Shown here one piece after another: positions 8,757 to 16,837 of a stretch of 45,938 nt of DNA. The stretch's first letter is position 1. Every line of letters begins with the position of its first letter. A model generated the notes under the pieces. The model was not told the DNA's origin and searched no databases. It saw only the letters and a program-made list of their open reading frames with translations. Origin of the DNA: Gordonia sp. (in: high G+C Gram-positive bacteria) (GTDB lineage Bacteria; Actinomycetota; Actinomycetes; Mycobacteriales; Mycobacteriaceae); NCBI RefSeq assembly GCF_020438995.1, contig NZ_JAGQTN010000269.1, positions 1-45,938 of the forward strand, given 5' to 3'. The position numbers and the translations under genes are program-made.

Positions 8757-8785
8757 TAGAACATGTTCTAGTTTCGGGTTACGCT
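8757..8785 (+). promoter_or_regulatory. KstR-type operator and -10 element of a leaderless promoter
   Basis: TAGAACATGTTCTA at 8757-8770 is a perfect 14-base palindrome. It matches the published KstR pattern TnnAACnnGTTnnA, the cholesterol-catabolism repressor box of mycobacteria and rhodococci. It overlaps a second palindrome, GTTCTAGAAC, at 8753-8762. TACGCT at 8780-8785 fits a -10 box only 7 bases before the ATG at 8793, where no ribosome site is seen, so the transcript is probably leaderless and repressor binding would block the -35 region. The rest of 8481-8792, the divergent spacer with pntAA, shows nothing else I can name. Confidence 0.75.
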
Positions 8786-8792
8786 CTACGAC

Positions 8793-10259
8793 ATGGCTGG
8801 AAGCACAGAGATCCCGCAGACCGTCGCCCTCGCCGACGTTCCCCACTTCACCGACGAGTTCGACGTCGTGGTCGCCGGCCTGGGCATGGCCGGCGGATGC
8901 GCCGCCGTCGAAGCCGCGAGCAACGGCGCCCGCGTCCTCGTCCTCGAACGCGCCGCCGTCGCCGGCGGCACCACATCGCTGGCGGGCGGGCACTTCTACC
9001 TCGGCGGCGGCACCGCCGTCCAGGAGGCCACCGGGCACGCCGACTCGGCCGAGGAGATGGAGAAGTACCTGACCGCGGTGTCGGCCGACCCCGACCCGGA
9101 GAAGATCCACGCCTACTGCCAGGGCAGCGTCGAGCACTTCACCTGGCTCGAAGCGCTCGGCTTCAGCTTCGAACGCAGCTACTACCCCGAAAAGGCCGTC
9201 ATCCAGCCCCAGACCCAGGGCCTGATGTACACCGGCAACGAGAAGGTGTGGCCGTTCCGCGACATCGCGGTCCCTGCCCCGCGTGGCCACAAGGTGCCCG
9301 TGCCCGGCGACACCGGCGGCGCGTCGCTGGTCATCGAACTACTGGTCAAGAAACTCGCCGAACTCGGCGTCGAGATCCGGTACGAGACCGGCGCCCGGCA
9401 ACTCGTCGTCGATGATGAGGGCCGGGTCGCGGGGATGGCGTGGAAGTCTCCGGAGGCCTCAGGCTTCATCCGCGCCAAGTCGGTCATCATCGCAGCCGGT
9501 GGATTCGTCTCCAACTCCGAAATGGTGGCCGAGAACGTCCCCAAGATGGCCGAGAAGTCGTACCCGCTGGGCACCACCTACGACGACGGCCTCGGCCTGC
9601 GCATGGGTCTGTCGGTGGGCGCGCAACTGCGCGGCATGGATCAGACCTTCGTCACCGCTCCCATCTATCCGCCCGCCAGCATGGTCATGGGCGTGATCGT
9701 CAACAAGAACGGTGACCGATTCGTCACCGAGGATTCCTACCATTCCCGGACATCGGCATTCGTGATGGATCAACCCGATTCGGCGGCATTTCTCGTCATC
9801 AACGAATCACATATGAGCCAGCAAAAGAATTATCTGGTGCCACTGATCGACGGCTGGGAAACGGTCGAAGAAATGGAAGAAGGGCTCGGAATTCCGGAAG
9901 GAAGGCTGCGCGCCACCATCGACCGCTACAACGAGCACGCCGCCGCCGGCGAGGACCCCGATTTTCACAAGGCCCCCGAGTACCTCGCTCCGCTGACCCA
10001 AGGTCCTTGGGCCGCATACAATCTGAGCCTCGGCAAAGCGATCTACGCGGGCTTCACCATGGGCGGAATGGTCACTTCGGTGGACGGACAGGTCCGCCGC
10101 GCCGACGGTTCGGTGATCGACGGACTGTACGCGGCAGGTGCCTGCGCGTCGAATATCGCCGAGAACGGCAAGAATTACGCCAGCGGCACCCAGCTCGGTG
10201 AAGGATCGTTCTTCGGCCGCCGGGCCGGACGTCACGCCGCGGCAGCCGCGGCGAACTGA
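8793..10259 (+). CDS. FAD-dependent dehydrogenase, 3-ketosteroid dehydrogenase / fumarate reductase type
   Basis: A 488-residue flavoprotein. The ADP-binding motif VVVAGLGMAGGCAAVEAA is near residue 25, followed by ERAAVAGGTTSLAGG, a second FAD contact VIIAAGGF, and the C-terminal FAD motif GLYAAGACASNIAENGKNYASGTQLGEGSFFGRRAGRHA. Known relatives remove hydrogens from a steroid ring or reduce fumarate. The C-terminus differs from classical KstD, so the exact reaction is open. The KstR-type operator in front suggests a role in sterol breakdown. No ribosome site precedes the ATG, which sits 7 bases after a -10 box, so leaderless translation is likely. It ends one base short of the convergent gene at 10261. 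Confidence 0.85.
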   Translation: MAGSTEIPQTVALADVPHFTDEFDVVVAGLGMAGGCAAVEAASNGARVLVLERAAVAGGTTSLAGGHFYLGGGTAVQEATGHADSAEEMEKYLTAVSADPDPEKIHAYCQGSVEHFTWLEALGFSFERSYYPEKAVIQPQTQGLMYTGNEKVWPFRDIAVPAPRGHKVPVPGDTGGASLVIELLVKKLAELGVEIRYETGARQLVVDDEGRVAGMAWKSPEASGFIRAKSVIIAAGGFVSNSEMVAENVPKMAEKSYPLGTTYDDGLGLRMGLSVGAQLRGMDQTFVTAPIYPPASMVMGVIVNKNGDRFVTEDSYHSRTSAFVMDQPDSAAFLVINESHMSQQKNYLVPLIDGWETVEEMEEGLGIPEGRLRATIDRYNEHAAAGEDPDFHKAPEYLAPLTQGPWAAYNLSLGKAIYAGFTMGGMVTSVDGQVRRADGSVIDGLYAAGACASNIAENGKNYASGTQLGEGSFFGRRAGRHAAAAAAN

Positions 10260-10260
10260 C

Positions 10261-11514
10261 CTACTTCCGCCCCCGCAGCGCGGCGGCGAGCTTGGCCAGC
10301 GCCACGGCCACCTCGTCCAGCGCTTTGCTGACGGCTTCGACGTTGGCGACCGCGCCGGCACGGACCACGCTCTGCGCATCCGACACAGCCCGGGCGATCG
10401 CCGTCGCCGGCAATTCCGGCAGGGCGGGAGGCCCCGATCGGACAGGAACGGGCGGCTGGGCGGGTACCGGAGTGCGAGCAGGTACGGCTGCCTGAGCGGG
10501 TTCGGTCACCTCAGGGGGTGCGGATGTCGGCTGGACCTCCGACGCACGGGGCGCGTGATCGTCGGCATCGGGTGCGCGCCTGCGGCCCCCACCCCGGACG
10601 GCACGCTCATCCACCCCCGCACCCCGCATCGGTGACTGGGCTTCCGGGGCAGCGTCGTCGGCCGAACGCCGGGCATGATGCCCGGTGGCGGACTGCTTAC
10701 CCTGTTTCGGCTGCGGCGGGGGAGATACCGGACGCGGTTTCTGCGGCCCTGAACCGGTGTTCGCCGGGCGCGGGAAGGCACCCGACCCGGACGCGGGCGC
10801 CTGACGGCCCGGCGGGCGCGGCGCCGGGCCGGTGGCATGCGGCGCAGGCCCACCCGCCTTGGGCTGACCACCGGTCTGCGACGCCCGTGGCGGCGGCTGC
10901 TGCTGCCCGGGACCGGACTGCGGTGCCGGCCGGTGCGCGCGGGGCTCGGGCATCAGGTGCCGCCGCCGTTCGAGTCCGTCCATCGACGCGCCCTCGACCA
11001 CCGGTGGCTCCATGTTCGTCGAACGACGGCCACCGCGATATCCGTCACCCGGAAGCGGCCCCGACGGAGCGCCGGCCGAACCCGCACCGGGCCCACCGGC
11101 GCCCGGTCCGGTATTGATCGGCCCGGTGCCGGTAGATCGGCCACCGGCCGGACCACCGCCCGCCTGCCCGTTACCCGAGGCTGCGGCGATGGCGGTCGGT
11201 GCGTGCCCGTTGCCGGTCGCATAGAAGTGCGGACCGCCGTGCGCCTCGAAGAACAGACAGTGCGCCCCCGTGAGAGAGCGCGCGCTGCACGGATTGCGCT
11301 CGATCAGCGACTGGGCCTGGGTGTCGAAGTCGTTCCACTCGAGCCAGAGTCTGCGATCGGATCGCGGGTGATCGCTGGCGTCGGTGGCGTGGTTACCGGA
11401 GTGCCCGACGGCCAGCCGGCAATGCACGAGCCACTGCAGGTCGTTGGCCAGACCGAGCCGGGCGCGCTCTTCGGGGGTGCACACGACCGTCGACCAACAC
11501 CCGGCACCGTTCAT
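10261..11514 (-). CDS. Uncharacterised protein with Pro/Gly-rich disordered middle
   Basis: Not recognised. 417 residues from the ATG at 11514, chosen because GGGAG lies 7 bases upstream. The first ~100 residues look folded and hold several Cys and His (CWSTVVCTPEERARLG, VGHSGNHATDASDH, RLWLEWNDFDTQ, NPCSARSLTGAHC), so metal binding is possible but unproven. Residues ~105-370 are rich in Pro, Gly, Ala and Gln and probably disordered. The last ~45 residues are an Ala-rich helix (VEAVSKALDEVAVALAKLAAAL) ending in RGRK. No signal peptide or membrane segment. It follows nadB by 167 bases, which hold nothing I recognise. Confidence 0.75.
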   Translation of the reverse strand: MNGAGCWSTVVCTPEERARLGLANDLQWLVHCRLAVGHSGNHATDASDHPRSDRRLWLEWNDFDTQAQSLIERNPCSARSLTGAHCLFFEAHGGPHFYATGNGHAPTAIAAASGNGQAGGGPAGGRSTGTGPINTGPGAGGPGAGSAGAPSGPLPGDGYRGGRRSTNMEPPVVEGASMDGLERRRHLMPEPRAHRPAPQSGPGQQQPPPRASQTGGQPKAGGPAPHATGPAPRPPGRQAPASGSGAFPRPANTGSGPQKPRPVSPPPQPKQGKQSATGHHARRSADDAAPEAQSPMRGAGVDERAVRGGGRRRAPDADDHAPRASEVQPTSAPPEVTEPAQAAVPARTPVPAQPPVPVRSGPPALPELPATAIARAVSDAQSVVRAGAVANVEAVSKALDEVAVALAKLAAALRGRK

Positions 11515-11681
11515 CGAAGAGCTCCCATCACCACGCCTGTCCCAAACCGCCGGCCCCGGCCCCCGTCCGGTCTCCGGACCAACGGCCAGTCTATGGACCT
11601 GGCGCAGCAGTCGCCACCACTCGCCCCCTATCAAGTCCCACCGAACCCTGTCCGCATCGGACAGTCGAGAGACCGGACGGT

Positions 11682-13340
11682 CTACACCGGCGTCCGAACG
11701 TCCCGAACGAGTTCATCCCCACCCAGCACGAATACGTGCGAGGCCGCGTCGGATGAGGTGCCCGGATAGTCGAGCCGCACGTGCGATCCCCGGGTCTCGG
11801 TGCGGGCCGCCGCGGCCGCGACCACCGCCCGCGCGGCCAGAGTCAGAGCCGCGTCCTCGACCTCCCGCGTGGTGGCGGGCGCACCCGGCCTGCGCGGGGC
11901 GGCGTCGAGGATGCCGACCGCCGCGTCGAGCCCGGCGGCGTCGCGGCCCAACGCGGCGTACCTGGTCATCGTGTCCTGCAGGGCGGTGCGGTCGAGTACG
12001 CGCGGTACCGGGCCGTCTGCCTCGTCCGCGATTTCCGATATCGACAGGTCACGACGCGAAATCGCGAGCGAGGCCGCTCGGCGACCCACCACAAGGCCCT
12101 CGAGAAGGCTGTTGGAGGCGAGCCGGTTGCCTCCGTGCAGGCCCGTACGGGCGACCTCACCGGCCGCGAGCAGACCGGGCACAGATGTGGCACCCGAGGT
12201 ATCGGTGACGACACCGCCGCACAGATAGTGCGCGCCCGGCACCACCGGAATACGCCCCGACGACGGGTCGACGCCCGATGCCATCAACCCCGCGGTGACC
12301 GTCGGGAACCGGACCTCGAATCCGCCGTGCGCCGCGCCGACGCCGGTGACGTCGAGGTAGACGCACGGATGTCCGGTGCGGGCGATGGCCGCATGCACCG
12401 CATTGGCGACAACATCCCGGGGTGCGAGGTCGCCGAGCGGATGCACACCGTCGGTGACGGAGTGGCCGTCGACGTCGACGAGCCTGCCGCCCTCACCCCG
12501 GACCGCCTCGCTGATCAGCGTGCGCCTGCCTCGATCACCGTCCACGAAAAGCATTGTCGGATGGAACTGGATGAATTCGAGGTCGGCCACCTGCGCGCCC
12601 GCTCGCAGCGCCAGGCCGATGCCGTCAGCGGTGGCCCCCGCAGGGTTGGTCGTCGCGGCGTACAGGTGTCCGGCGCCGCCGGTGGCGAGCAGGATCGTCG
12701 GTGCGTACACGGCGTGTTCGGCGCCATCGCGCAGGTAACGCACACCGACCGCCCGGCCGCCCGACCGGATCACGTCGGTGGCGATGGCCTCGTCGAGCAC
12801 CTCAACGAACGAGCCGGGGGTCGGTGAGTGGGAGGTCAGTTCGGTGACGCGACTACCGAGGGCCCGCTGGATGACCGCGCCGGTCGCGTCGCCGCCGGCG
12901 TGGATGATGCGCCGCACCGAATGCCCGCCTTCGCGGGTGCGTGACAGCAGTCCGTCGGGGGCGCGGTCAAAGTCCGCACCCCACTGCATCAGTCCCCATA
13001 CAGCGTCATAGCCGTCGGCGAGGATGGGCCGCGCGGCCACCGGATCGGTCAGCCCGGCCCCAGCGGCCAGCGTGTCCGTCAGGTGCAGGTCGACCGAATC
13101 GGCCGGATCCCCGGGGTCGAGCGGGTCCTCGACGGTGACGACGGCGACGCCGCCCTGGGCGTAGAAGGTGGACGTCGACTGTTCAGCGCGGTCGGCCCGC
13201 CATGCCGGTCCTTTGTTGAGGATCACGACGCTGCAGCCGGCCTCGGCCGCACGGATCGCCGCGGTCAGTCCTGCGATCCCCGCCCCGACGACCACGAAAT
13301 CGGCACGATCGCTCTTGCCCGCGGTCATGCTGTCCGGCAT
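11682..13340 (-). CDS. nadB: L-aspartate oxidase
   Basis: FAD enzyme oxidising L-aspartate to iminoaspartate, the first step of de novo NAD synthesis (NadA quinolinate synthase is the partner). 552 residues. The FAD motif VVVGAGIAGLTAAIRAAEAG starts near residue 15, followed by STFYAQGGVAVV, SRTREGGHSVRRIIHAGGDATG, EFIQFHPTMLF and GLHGGNRLASNSLLEGLVVGRRAA, all typical of NadB rather than SdhA/FrdA. ATG at 13340 with AAGGAGG 5 bases upstream; a longer in-frame extension to 13481 is rejected. Unusually, nadA and nadC are not adjacent. An inverted repeat at 13378-13402 is a likely operator. Confidence 0.93.
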   Translation of the reverse strand: MPDSMTAGKSDRADFVVVGAGIAGLTAAIRAAEAGCSVVILNKGPAWRADRAEQSTSTFYAQGGVAVVTVEDPLDPGDPADSVDLHLTDTLAAGAGLTDPVAARPILADGYDAVWGLMQWGADFDRAPDGLLSRTREGGHSVRRIIHAGGDATGAVIQRALGSRVTELTSHSPTPGSFVEVLDEAIATDVIRSGGRAVGVRYLRDGAEHAVYAPTILLATGGAGHLYAATTNPAGATADGIGLALRAGAQVADLEFIQFHPTMLFVDGDRGRRTLISEAVRGEGGRLVDVDGHSVTDGVHPLGDLAPRDVVANAVHAAIARTGHPCVYLDVTGVGAAHGGFEVRFPTVTAGLMASGVDPSSGRIPVVPGAHYLCGGVVTDTSGATSVPGLLAAGEVARTGLHGGNRLASNSLLEGLVVGRRAASLAISRRDLSISEIADEADGPVPRVLDRTALQDTMTRYAALGRDAAGLDAAVGILDAAPRRPGAPATTREVEDAALTLAARAVVAAAAARTETRGSHVRLDYPGTSSDAASHVFVLGGDELVRDVRTPV

Positions 13341-13377
13341 GCGGCCTCCTTGATTCTCGAAGTGGGATTCCGGGAGA

Positions 13378-13402
13378 GGTTTTCGACTTTCAGTCGAAAA
13401 CC
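13378..13402. promoter_or_regulatory. Perfect inverted repeat upstream of nadB (candidate NAD-responsive operator)
   Basis: GGTTTTCGAC at 13378-13387 and GTCGAAAACC at 13393-13402 are exact reverse complements with a 5-base spacer. It lies 38 bases before the nadB ATG, a normal operator position. NAD synthesis genes in actinobacteria are often controlled by NrtR-type repressors that bind such palindromes; assigning this box to NrtR is inference. Confidence 0.65.
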
Positions 13403-13422
13403 ATACGCCGAGAGTGGCCCTT

Positions 13423-13452
13423 CTCATAGGTGCACGTATGCGCACATATGAG
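13423..13452. promoter_or_regulatory. Palindromic operator before the MFS/arsR operon
   Basis: Left arm CTCATAGGTGCAC (13423-13435), 4-base spacer, right arm GCGCACATATGAG (13440-13452); 11 of 13 positions pair. An imperfect dyad of this size just before the start of an efflux-arsR pair is the usual layout of an ArsR-family operator. It covers the possible upstream ATG at 13438, which supports the later start at 13465. GATACT at 13452-13457 could be a -10 box of a leaderless transcript. Confidence 0.6.
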
Positions 13453-13464
13453 ATACTTTCTCGC

Positions 13465-14703
13465 ATGCCCCTGCTGCACAATCACCTCTTCCGCCGGTTG
13501 TATGCCGCGCAGGTGGCCTCCCTACTCGGCTCCGGACTCCTCACGGTGGCCCTCGCATTGCTCGCGGCACGCTTGGCCGGTGACGACGCCGGCGTCGTCC
13601 TCGGCACCGCGCTGACGATCAAGATGGTCGCCTACGTGGGCATGGCACCGGTCATGCGCGCCGCCTGCGAACGATTCCCGCGCGCCACGGTGCTCATCGG
13701 CGCCGACGCCGTGCGACTGGCGATGGTCGCCGCGCTCCCCCTGGTCACGCAGGTGTGGCAGGTCTACGTCCTGGTGTTCGCACTACAGACAGCGTCGGCC
13801 ACGTTCACCCCTACCTTCACCGCGACGATCCCCACCGTCGTGCCACACCGCGACGACTACACGCGGGCGGTCGCCGCCTCCCGCATCGCCTACGACCTGG
13901 AGGCCCTGGCCTCCCCCATGCTCGCGGCGGCACTGCTGTTCACGGTCCCGCCTTCTGGTATATTCCTCGTCGCCGCAACAGGATTCGCGGCCTCGGCCCT
14001 GCTCGTCGGCTCGGTCCGCACCGCCCTGGGCACCGCGACCCCGGCTGCCGGCTCCGCACCGTTTCATCGCCGGGCCACCGCAGGACTGCGAATCATGTTT
14101 TCGCGCAGCACTTTCCGCGGTCTCATCGCGATCAACCTGTGCTGCGCGGCTGTCACCGCACCGGTGATGGTGTATTCGGTGGTGTACGTCGACACCGAAC
14201 TCGACCTGGGCGCCGGCGCCCTCGCCCCCCTGCTCGCCGCCTGTGGTGTCGGATCACTGTGCACCGCAATTCTTTTGCCGATGGCCGGCCGCTACATCAC
14301 ACCCCGGTCGACGGCATTGGCCGGGGCGGTCATCGGCTGCGGGGCCCTGCTGGCCACCACCACCGCACACCTGGCGGGCCTGACCTACCCGGCATTGCTC
14401 GCGGTCTGGTTCGTCATCGGCATCGCGACATCCCTGATGAACACGTCCGCCCCCAGACTCATCGCCGATCACACCGACGCCGGCAGCGCCGCCGATGTGT
14501 TCACCGCCCAGTTCTCCGCATCGCATGCCGCCTTCCTGATCACCTACCCGCTCGCCGGGGTCACCGCCACGCACGGCGCGGCCGGCCCCGCGACCCTGCT
14601 GACGGTGGCGCTGACCGGCCTGACCTGCGCCGCACTCGCCTGGCACACCCCCGTCGGCACTCGCGCGGCCCACCAGCGGGCACCCGCCCCCTCGACTGCT
14701 TGA
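13465..14703 (+). CDS. MFS transporter
   Basis: Membrane transporter of the major facilitator superfamily, 412 residues with about 12 hydrophobic segments. The N-terminal repeat (NHLFRRLYAAQVASLLGSGLLTVALALLAARLAG, given here as NHLFRRLYAAQ ... ALALLAARLAG) resembles drug or metal-metabolite exporters of the MFS_1 group. The ATG at 13465 starts right at the conserved N-terminus; the in-frame ATG at 13438 falls within the palindrome. It is followed 7 bases later by an ArsR-family regulator, so it is probably a regulated efflux pump. The substrate is unknown. Confidence 0.88.
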   Translation: MPLLHNHLFRRLYAAQVASLLGSGLLTVALALLAARLAGDDAGVVLGTALTIKMVAYVGMAPVMRAACERFPRATVLIGADAVRLAMVAALPLVTQVWQVYVLVFALQTASATFTPTFTATIPTVVPHRDDYTRAVAASRIAYDLEALASPMLAAALLFTVPPSGIFLVAATGFAASALLVGSVRTALGTATPAAGSAPFHRRATAGLRIMFSRSTFRGLIAINLCCAAVTAPVMVYSVVYVDTELDLGAGALAPLLAACGVGSLCTAILLPMAGRYITPRSTALAGAVIGCGALLATTTAHLAGLTYPALLAVWFVIGIATSLMNTSAPRLIADHTDAGSAADVFTAQFSASHAAFLITYPLAGVTATHGAAGPATLLTVALTGLTCAALAWHTPVGTRAAHQRAPAPSTA

Positions 14704-14710
14704 ATGGGCC

Positions 14711-15064
14711 ATGGCACCGAGCCTGAATCCCCCGAGCCTGAATCACCGTGTCGAACCCGGAACCGAACATCTGCTGGCGGCGACGGAGATGTTCGCGATG
14801 CTCGCCGACCCGACCCGCTTAGGCCTGCTCTGGCACCTCACCAACGGCGAAGCCGACGTCACCGCCCTGACCGGCGCCGTCGGCGCATCCCGCACCGCGG
14901 TAAGCCAGCACCTGGCCAAACTGCGCTTCACCGGGCTCGTCGACACCCGCAGGGAGGGACGCCGCGTGGTGTACCGGATCCGCGACGGCCACGTCGCCAG
15001 GCTGGTCCGCGAAGGCCTCAATCACGCCGACCACCGCATCACCGGGGAACCCGCACACGACTGA
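14711..15064 (+). CDS. ArsR/SmtB-family transcriptional regulator
   Basis: A 117-residue winged-helix repressor that likely controls the MFS gene just upstream. The conserved opening FAMLADPTRLGLLWHL leads into the recognition helix GASRTAVSQHLAKLRFTGLV and the wing RREGRRVVYRI. There is no ELCVCD metal-binding loop, so it is not a classical arsenic sensor. The last helix is His/Asp-rich (EGLNHADHRITGEPAHD), which recalls the alpha-5 metal site of SmtB/NmtR-like sensors. A transition-metal or other ligand is therefore possible but not shown. Confidence 0.92.
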   Translation: MAPSLNPPSLNHRVEPGTEHLLAATEMFAMLADPTRLGLLWHLTNGEADVTALTGAVGASRTAVSQHLAKLRFTGLVDTRREGRRVVYRIRDGHVARLVREGLNHADHRITGEPAHD

Positions 15065-15171
15065 AAACCGCTCCTGTGGCAGAAAACCGCACCATCATGA
15101 GACCGTACGTACTATCCGGACGGCAGCGCGGGTTAGGGTAACACCGTCATGTGCAACCACAGGAGTCACGA

Positions 15172-16590
15172 ATGAGACGTTTCTGGCCGGCGCTGCTGGC
15201 ATTGTTCGGCTTCGCCTTCGTCACCGCGGCGATCCTCATCCCTACCGTCCTGGTGTCGCAGCTCCGCGTGGTGCCGCTGGACCTCGACATCACCTCCGAC
15301 GCCACCACGGTGTCCGCCGACGGCAACGCCGACGACCGCTTCCCGGCCGTCGTCCTCGACCGCTGCTCGCTCACCGCGCCCAAGGTCCGTCAGCTCGACG
15401 CCCACCTGACGCAGCAGCGCCGCTCGGTCATCATCGACCCGTCCAGCAAGACCCGTGCCACCGTTCAGTCGGCGCAGACGGTCCGGATCGACCGCGTCCG
15501 CGACGCCGATGGCAAAGAGACCGACCTGTCGTTCGCGGCCGCCGGTGAACCCCGCACCTGCAAGGACGGCCTGCTCAGCGCCACCATCGACCGTGTCTCG
15601 GTCAACCGCAAGACGTCCGTCCCCGACGGCAAGGTCCACTCGATCCAGTTCGAGGCCCTGCCCGAAGGCGGCAACCTCGACGACGTGTCGGTGGACGTCC
15701 CGCGTCAGGGCTTCCAGTACAAGTTCGGCTTCAACGTCAAGAAGCGTCCCTACCTGTACTTCGACACCAACACCCGCACCGACAACCCGGCCAACTTCGT
15801 CGGCGAGACCACCCTCAAGGGCGTCAAGGTGTACGAGTTCGTCAGCGAGGTCCCCGAGACCGACCTGTCCGAACTCCCCAACCCGCAGGGCGAGGCCTCC
15901 CTTGGCACGCTGCTGACCCAGCCGGCCAGCTGGTGGGGCATCACCGGCCAGGGCATCAAACCGACCGACCCGGTCACGATGCACCGCTACGGCAAGGCCA
16001 CCCGGCACGTCTTCGTCGAACCCGTCACCGGCACCATCCTCGACGGCAAGGAAGATCAGGAGCAGTACTACCGCTCCCCCGATCAGAGCCAGTCGCTGCC
16101 CACCGCGATCCGCGAATTCAAGCTGCACGCTCTCAAAGGCACGTTCAAGTGGGCCGACAGCACCGTCGCACGCCAGGCCGACAAGGCCGACCACTACAAG
16201 GGTCTGCTGAAGATGGCCAAGTTCTGGCTGCCGCTGATCCTGGGCATCATCGGTGCGCTCCTGATCCTGGCCTGGTTGTGGCTGTTCCTGCGGGACCGCC
16301 GCCGCACCGCCGCCGACGGACCGTCCGGCGACAGCGCCTTCGACTACGAGGGCCCGGGCACCGCCGCCGGCGCCTGGTCGGAACCCGAGCCGTCCACGGA
16401 GGCCACCACGGTGATCCCCACCGACGACGCCACGACGGTGATCCCCACCGACGACGACGCCACCACGGTGATTCCGACGACGGAGGACACAAGCTCCACC
16501 GCCGGTGTCGGCCCCTGGGACCGCCCCACCGAACAGATCCGGCCCATCGACTCGGGCGACGAACCGGACGATCCCCTCCGCAAACGCTGA
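15172..16590 (+). CDS. DUF3068 (PorA-family) envelope protein
   Basis: A 472-residue envelope protein of the DUF3068 family, common in mycolic-acid bacteria; function not established. N-terminal membrane segment WPALLALFGFAFVTAAILI, a large extracytoplasmic domain of ~320 residues (KRPYLYFDTNTRT, WWGITGQGIKPTDPVTMHRYG, TGTILDGKEDQEQYYR), then a second membrane segment FWLPLILGIIGALLILAWLW near residue 350, leaving a cytoplasmic acidic tail. The tail holds three successive TTVIPT(D/E) units (about 16399-16490). ATG at 15172 with AGGAG 7 bases upstream; an in-frame GTG at 15151 is rejected. Confidence 0.88.
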   Translation: MRRFWPALLALFGFAFVTAAILIPTVLVSQLRVVPLDLDITSDATTVSADGNADDRFPAVVLDRCSLTAPKVRQLDAHLTQQRRSVIIDPSSKTRATVQSAQTVRIDRVRDADGKETDLSFAAAGEPRTCKDGLLSATIDRVSVNRKTSVPDGKVHSIQFEALPEGGNLDDVSVDVPRQGFQYKFGFNVKKRPYLYFDTNTRTDNPANFVGETTLKGVKVYEFVSEVPETDLSELPNPQGEASLGTLLTQPASWWGITGQGIKPTDPVTMHRYGKATRHVFVEPVTGTILDGKEDQEQYYRSPDQSQSLPTAIREFKLHALKGTFKWADSTVARQADKADHYKGLLKMAKFWLPLILGIIGALLILAWLWLFLRDRRRTAADGPSGDSAFDYEGPGTAAGAWSEPEPSTEATTVIPTDDATTVIPTDDDATTVIPTTEDTSSTAGVGPWDRPTEQIRPIDSGDEPDDPLRKR

Positions 16591-16617
16591 GCTGACAACC
16601 CCGCTGAGCTGACAACC
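16585..16617. repeat. 16-base tandem duplication spanning the stop codon
   Basis: CGCTGAGCTGACAACC occurs at 16585-16600 and again at 16602-16617. The first copy contains the TGA stop of the DUF3068 gene, so the duplication leaves the protein unchanged. A strong hairpin follows at once. Confidence 0.85.
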
Positions 16618-16618
16618 A

Positions 16619-16651
16619 CTGTGCCCCCACGATCCGATCGTGGGGGCACAG
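16619..16651 (+). terminator. Strong hairpin terminator of the DUF3068 gene
   Basis: Perfect 15-base arms CTGTGCCCCCACGAT and ATCGTGGGGGCACAG around CCG. It sits 28 bases after the stop. No long T-tract follows, which is common for actinobacterial terminators. Between here and 16780 there are only short partial duplications (ATGCGTGGATGG twice, near 16704 and 16747) and no gene. Confidence 0.8.
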
Positions 16652-16780
16652 TGCTGTCAGCCCTCCCTCTACCCCTTTGTGCTGCCCACTTCGCCGGTCG
16701 AGGCATGCGTGGATGGCAACCAGCCGGGGATGGCAACCAACCGGGAATGCGTGGATGGGGGGCGGGGTCCGGTGAGAAAC

Positions 16781-16816
16781 CACAGAGCCGGTGACCCGAA
16801 GGTCACCGGCTCTGTG
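16781..16816. terminator. Hairpin terminator between convergent genes
   Basis: Perfect 16-base arms CACAGAGCCGGTGACC and GGTCACCGGCTCTGTG with a 4-base loop. On the plus strand TTGTT follows; on the minus strand, where the mycolyltransferase gene ends 22 bases before it, the loop reads TTCG. It can serve both directions. Confidence 0.85.
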
Positions 16817-16837
16817 TTGTTACCGTCTACGCTCGGC

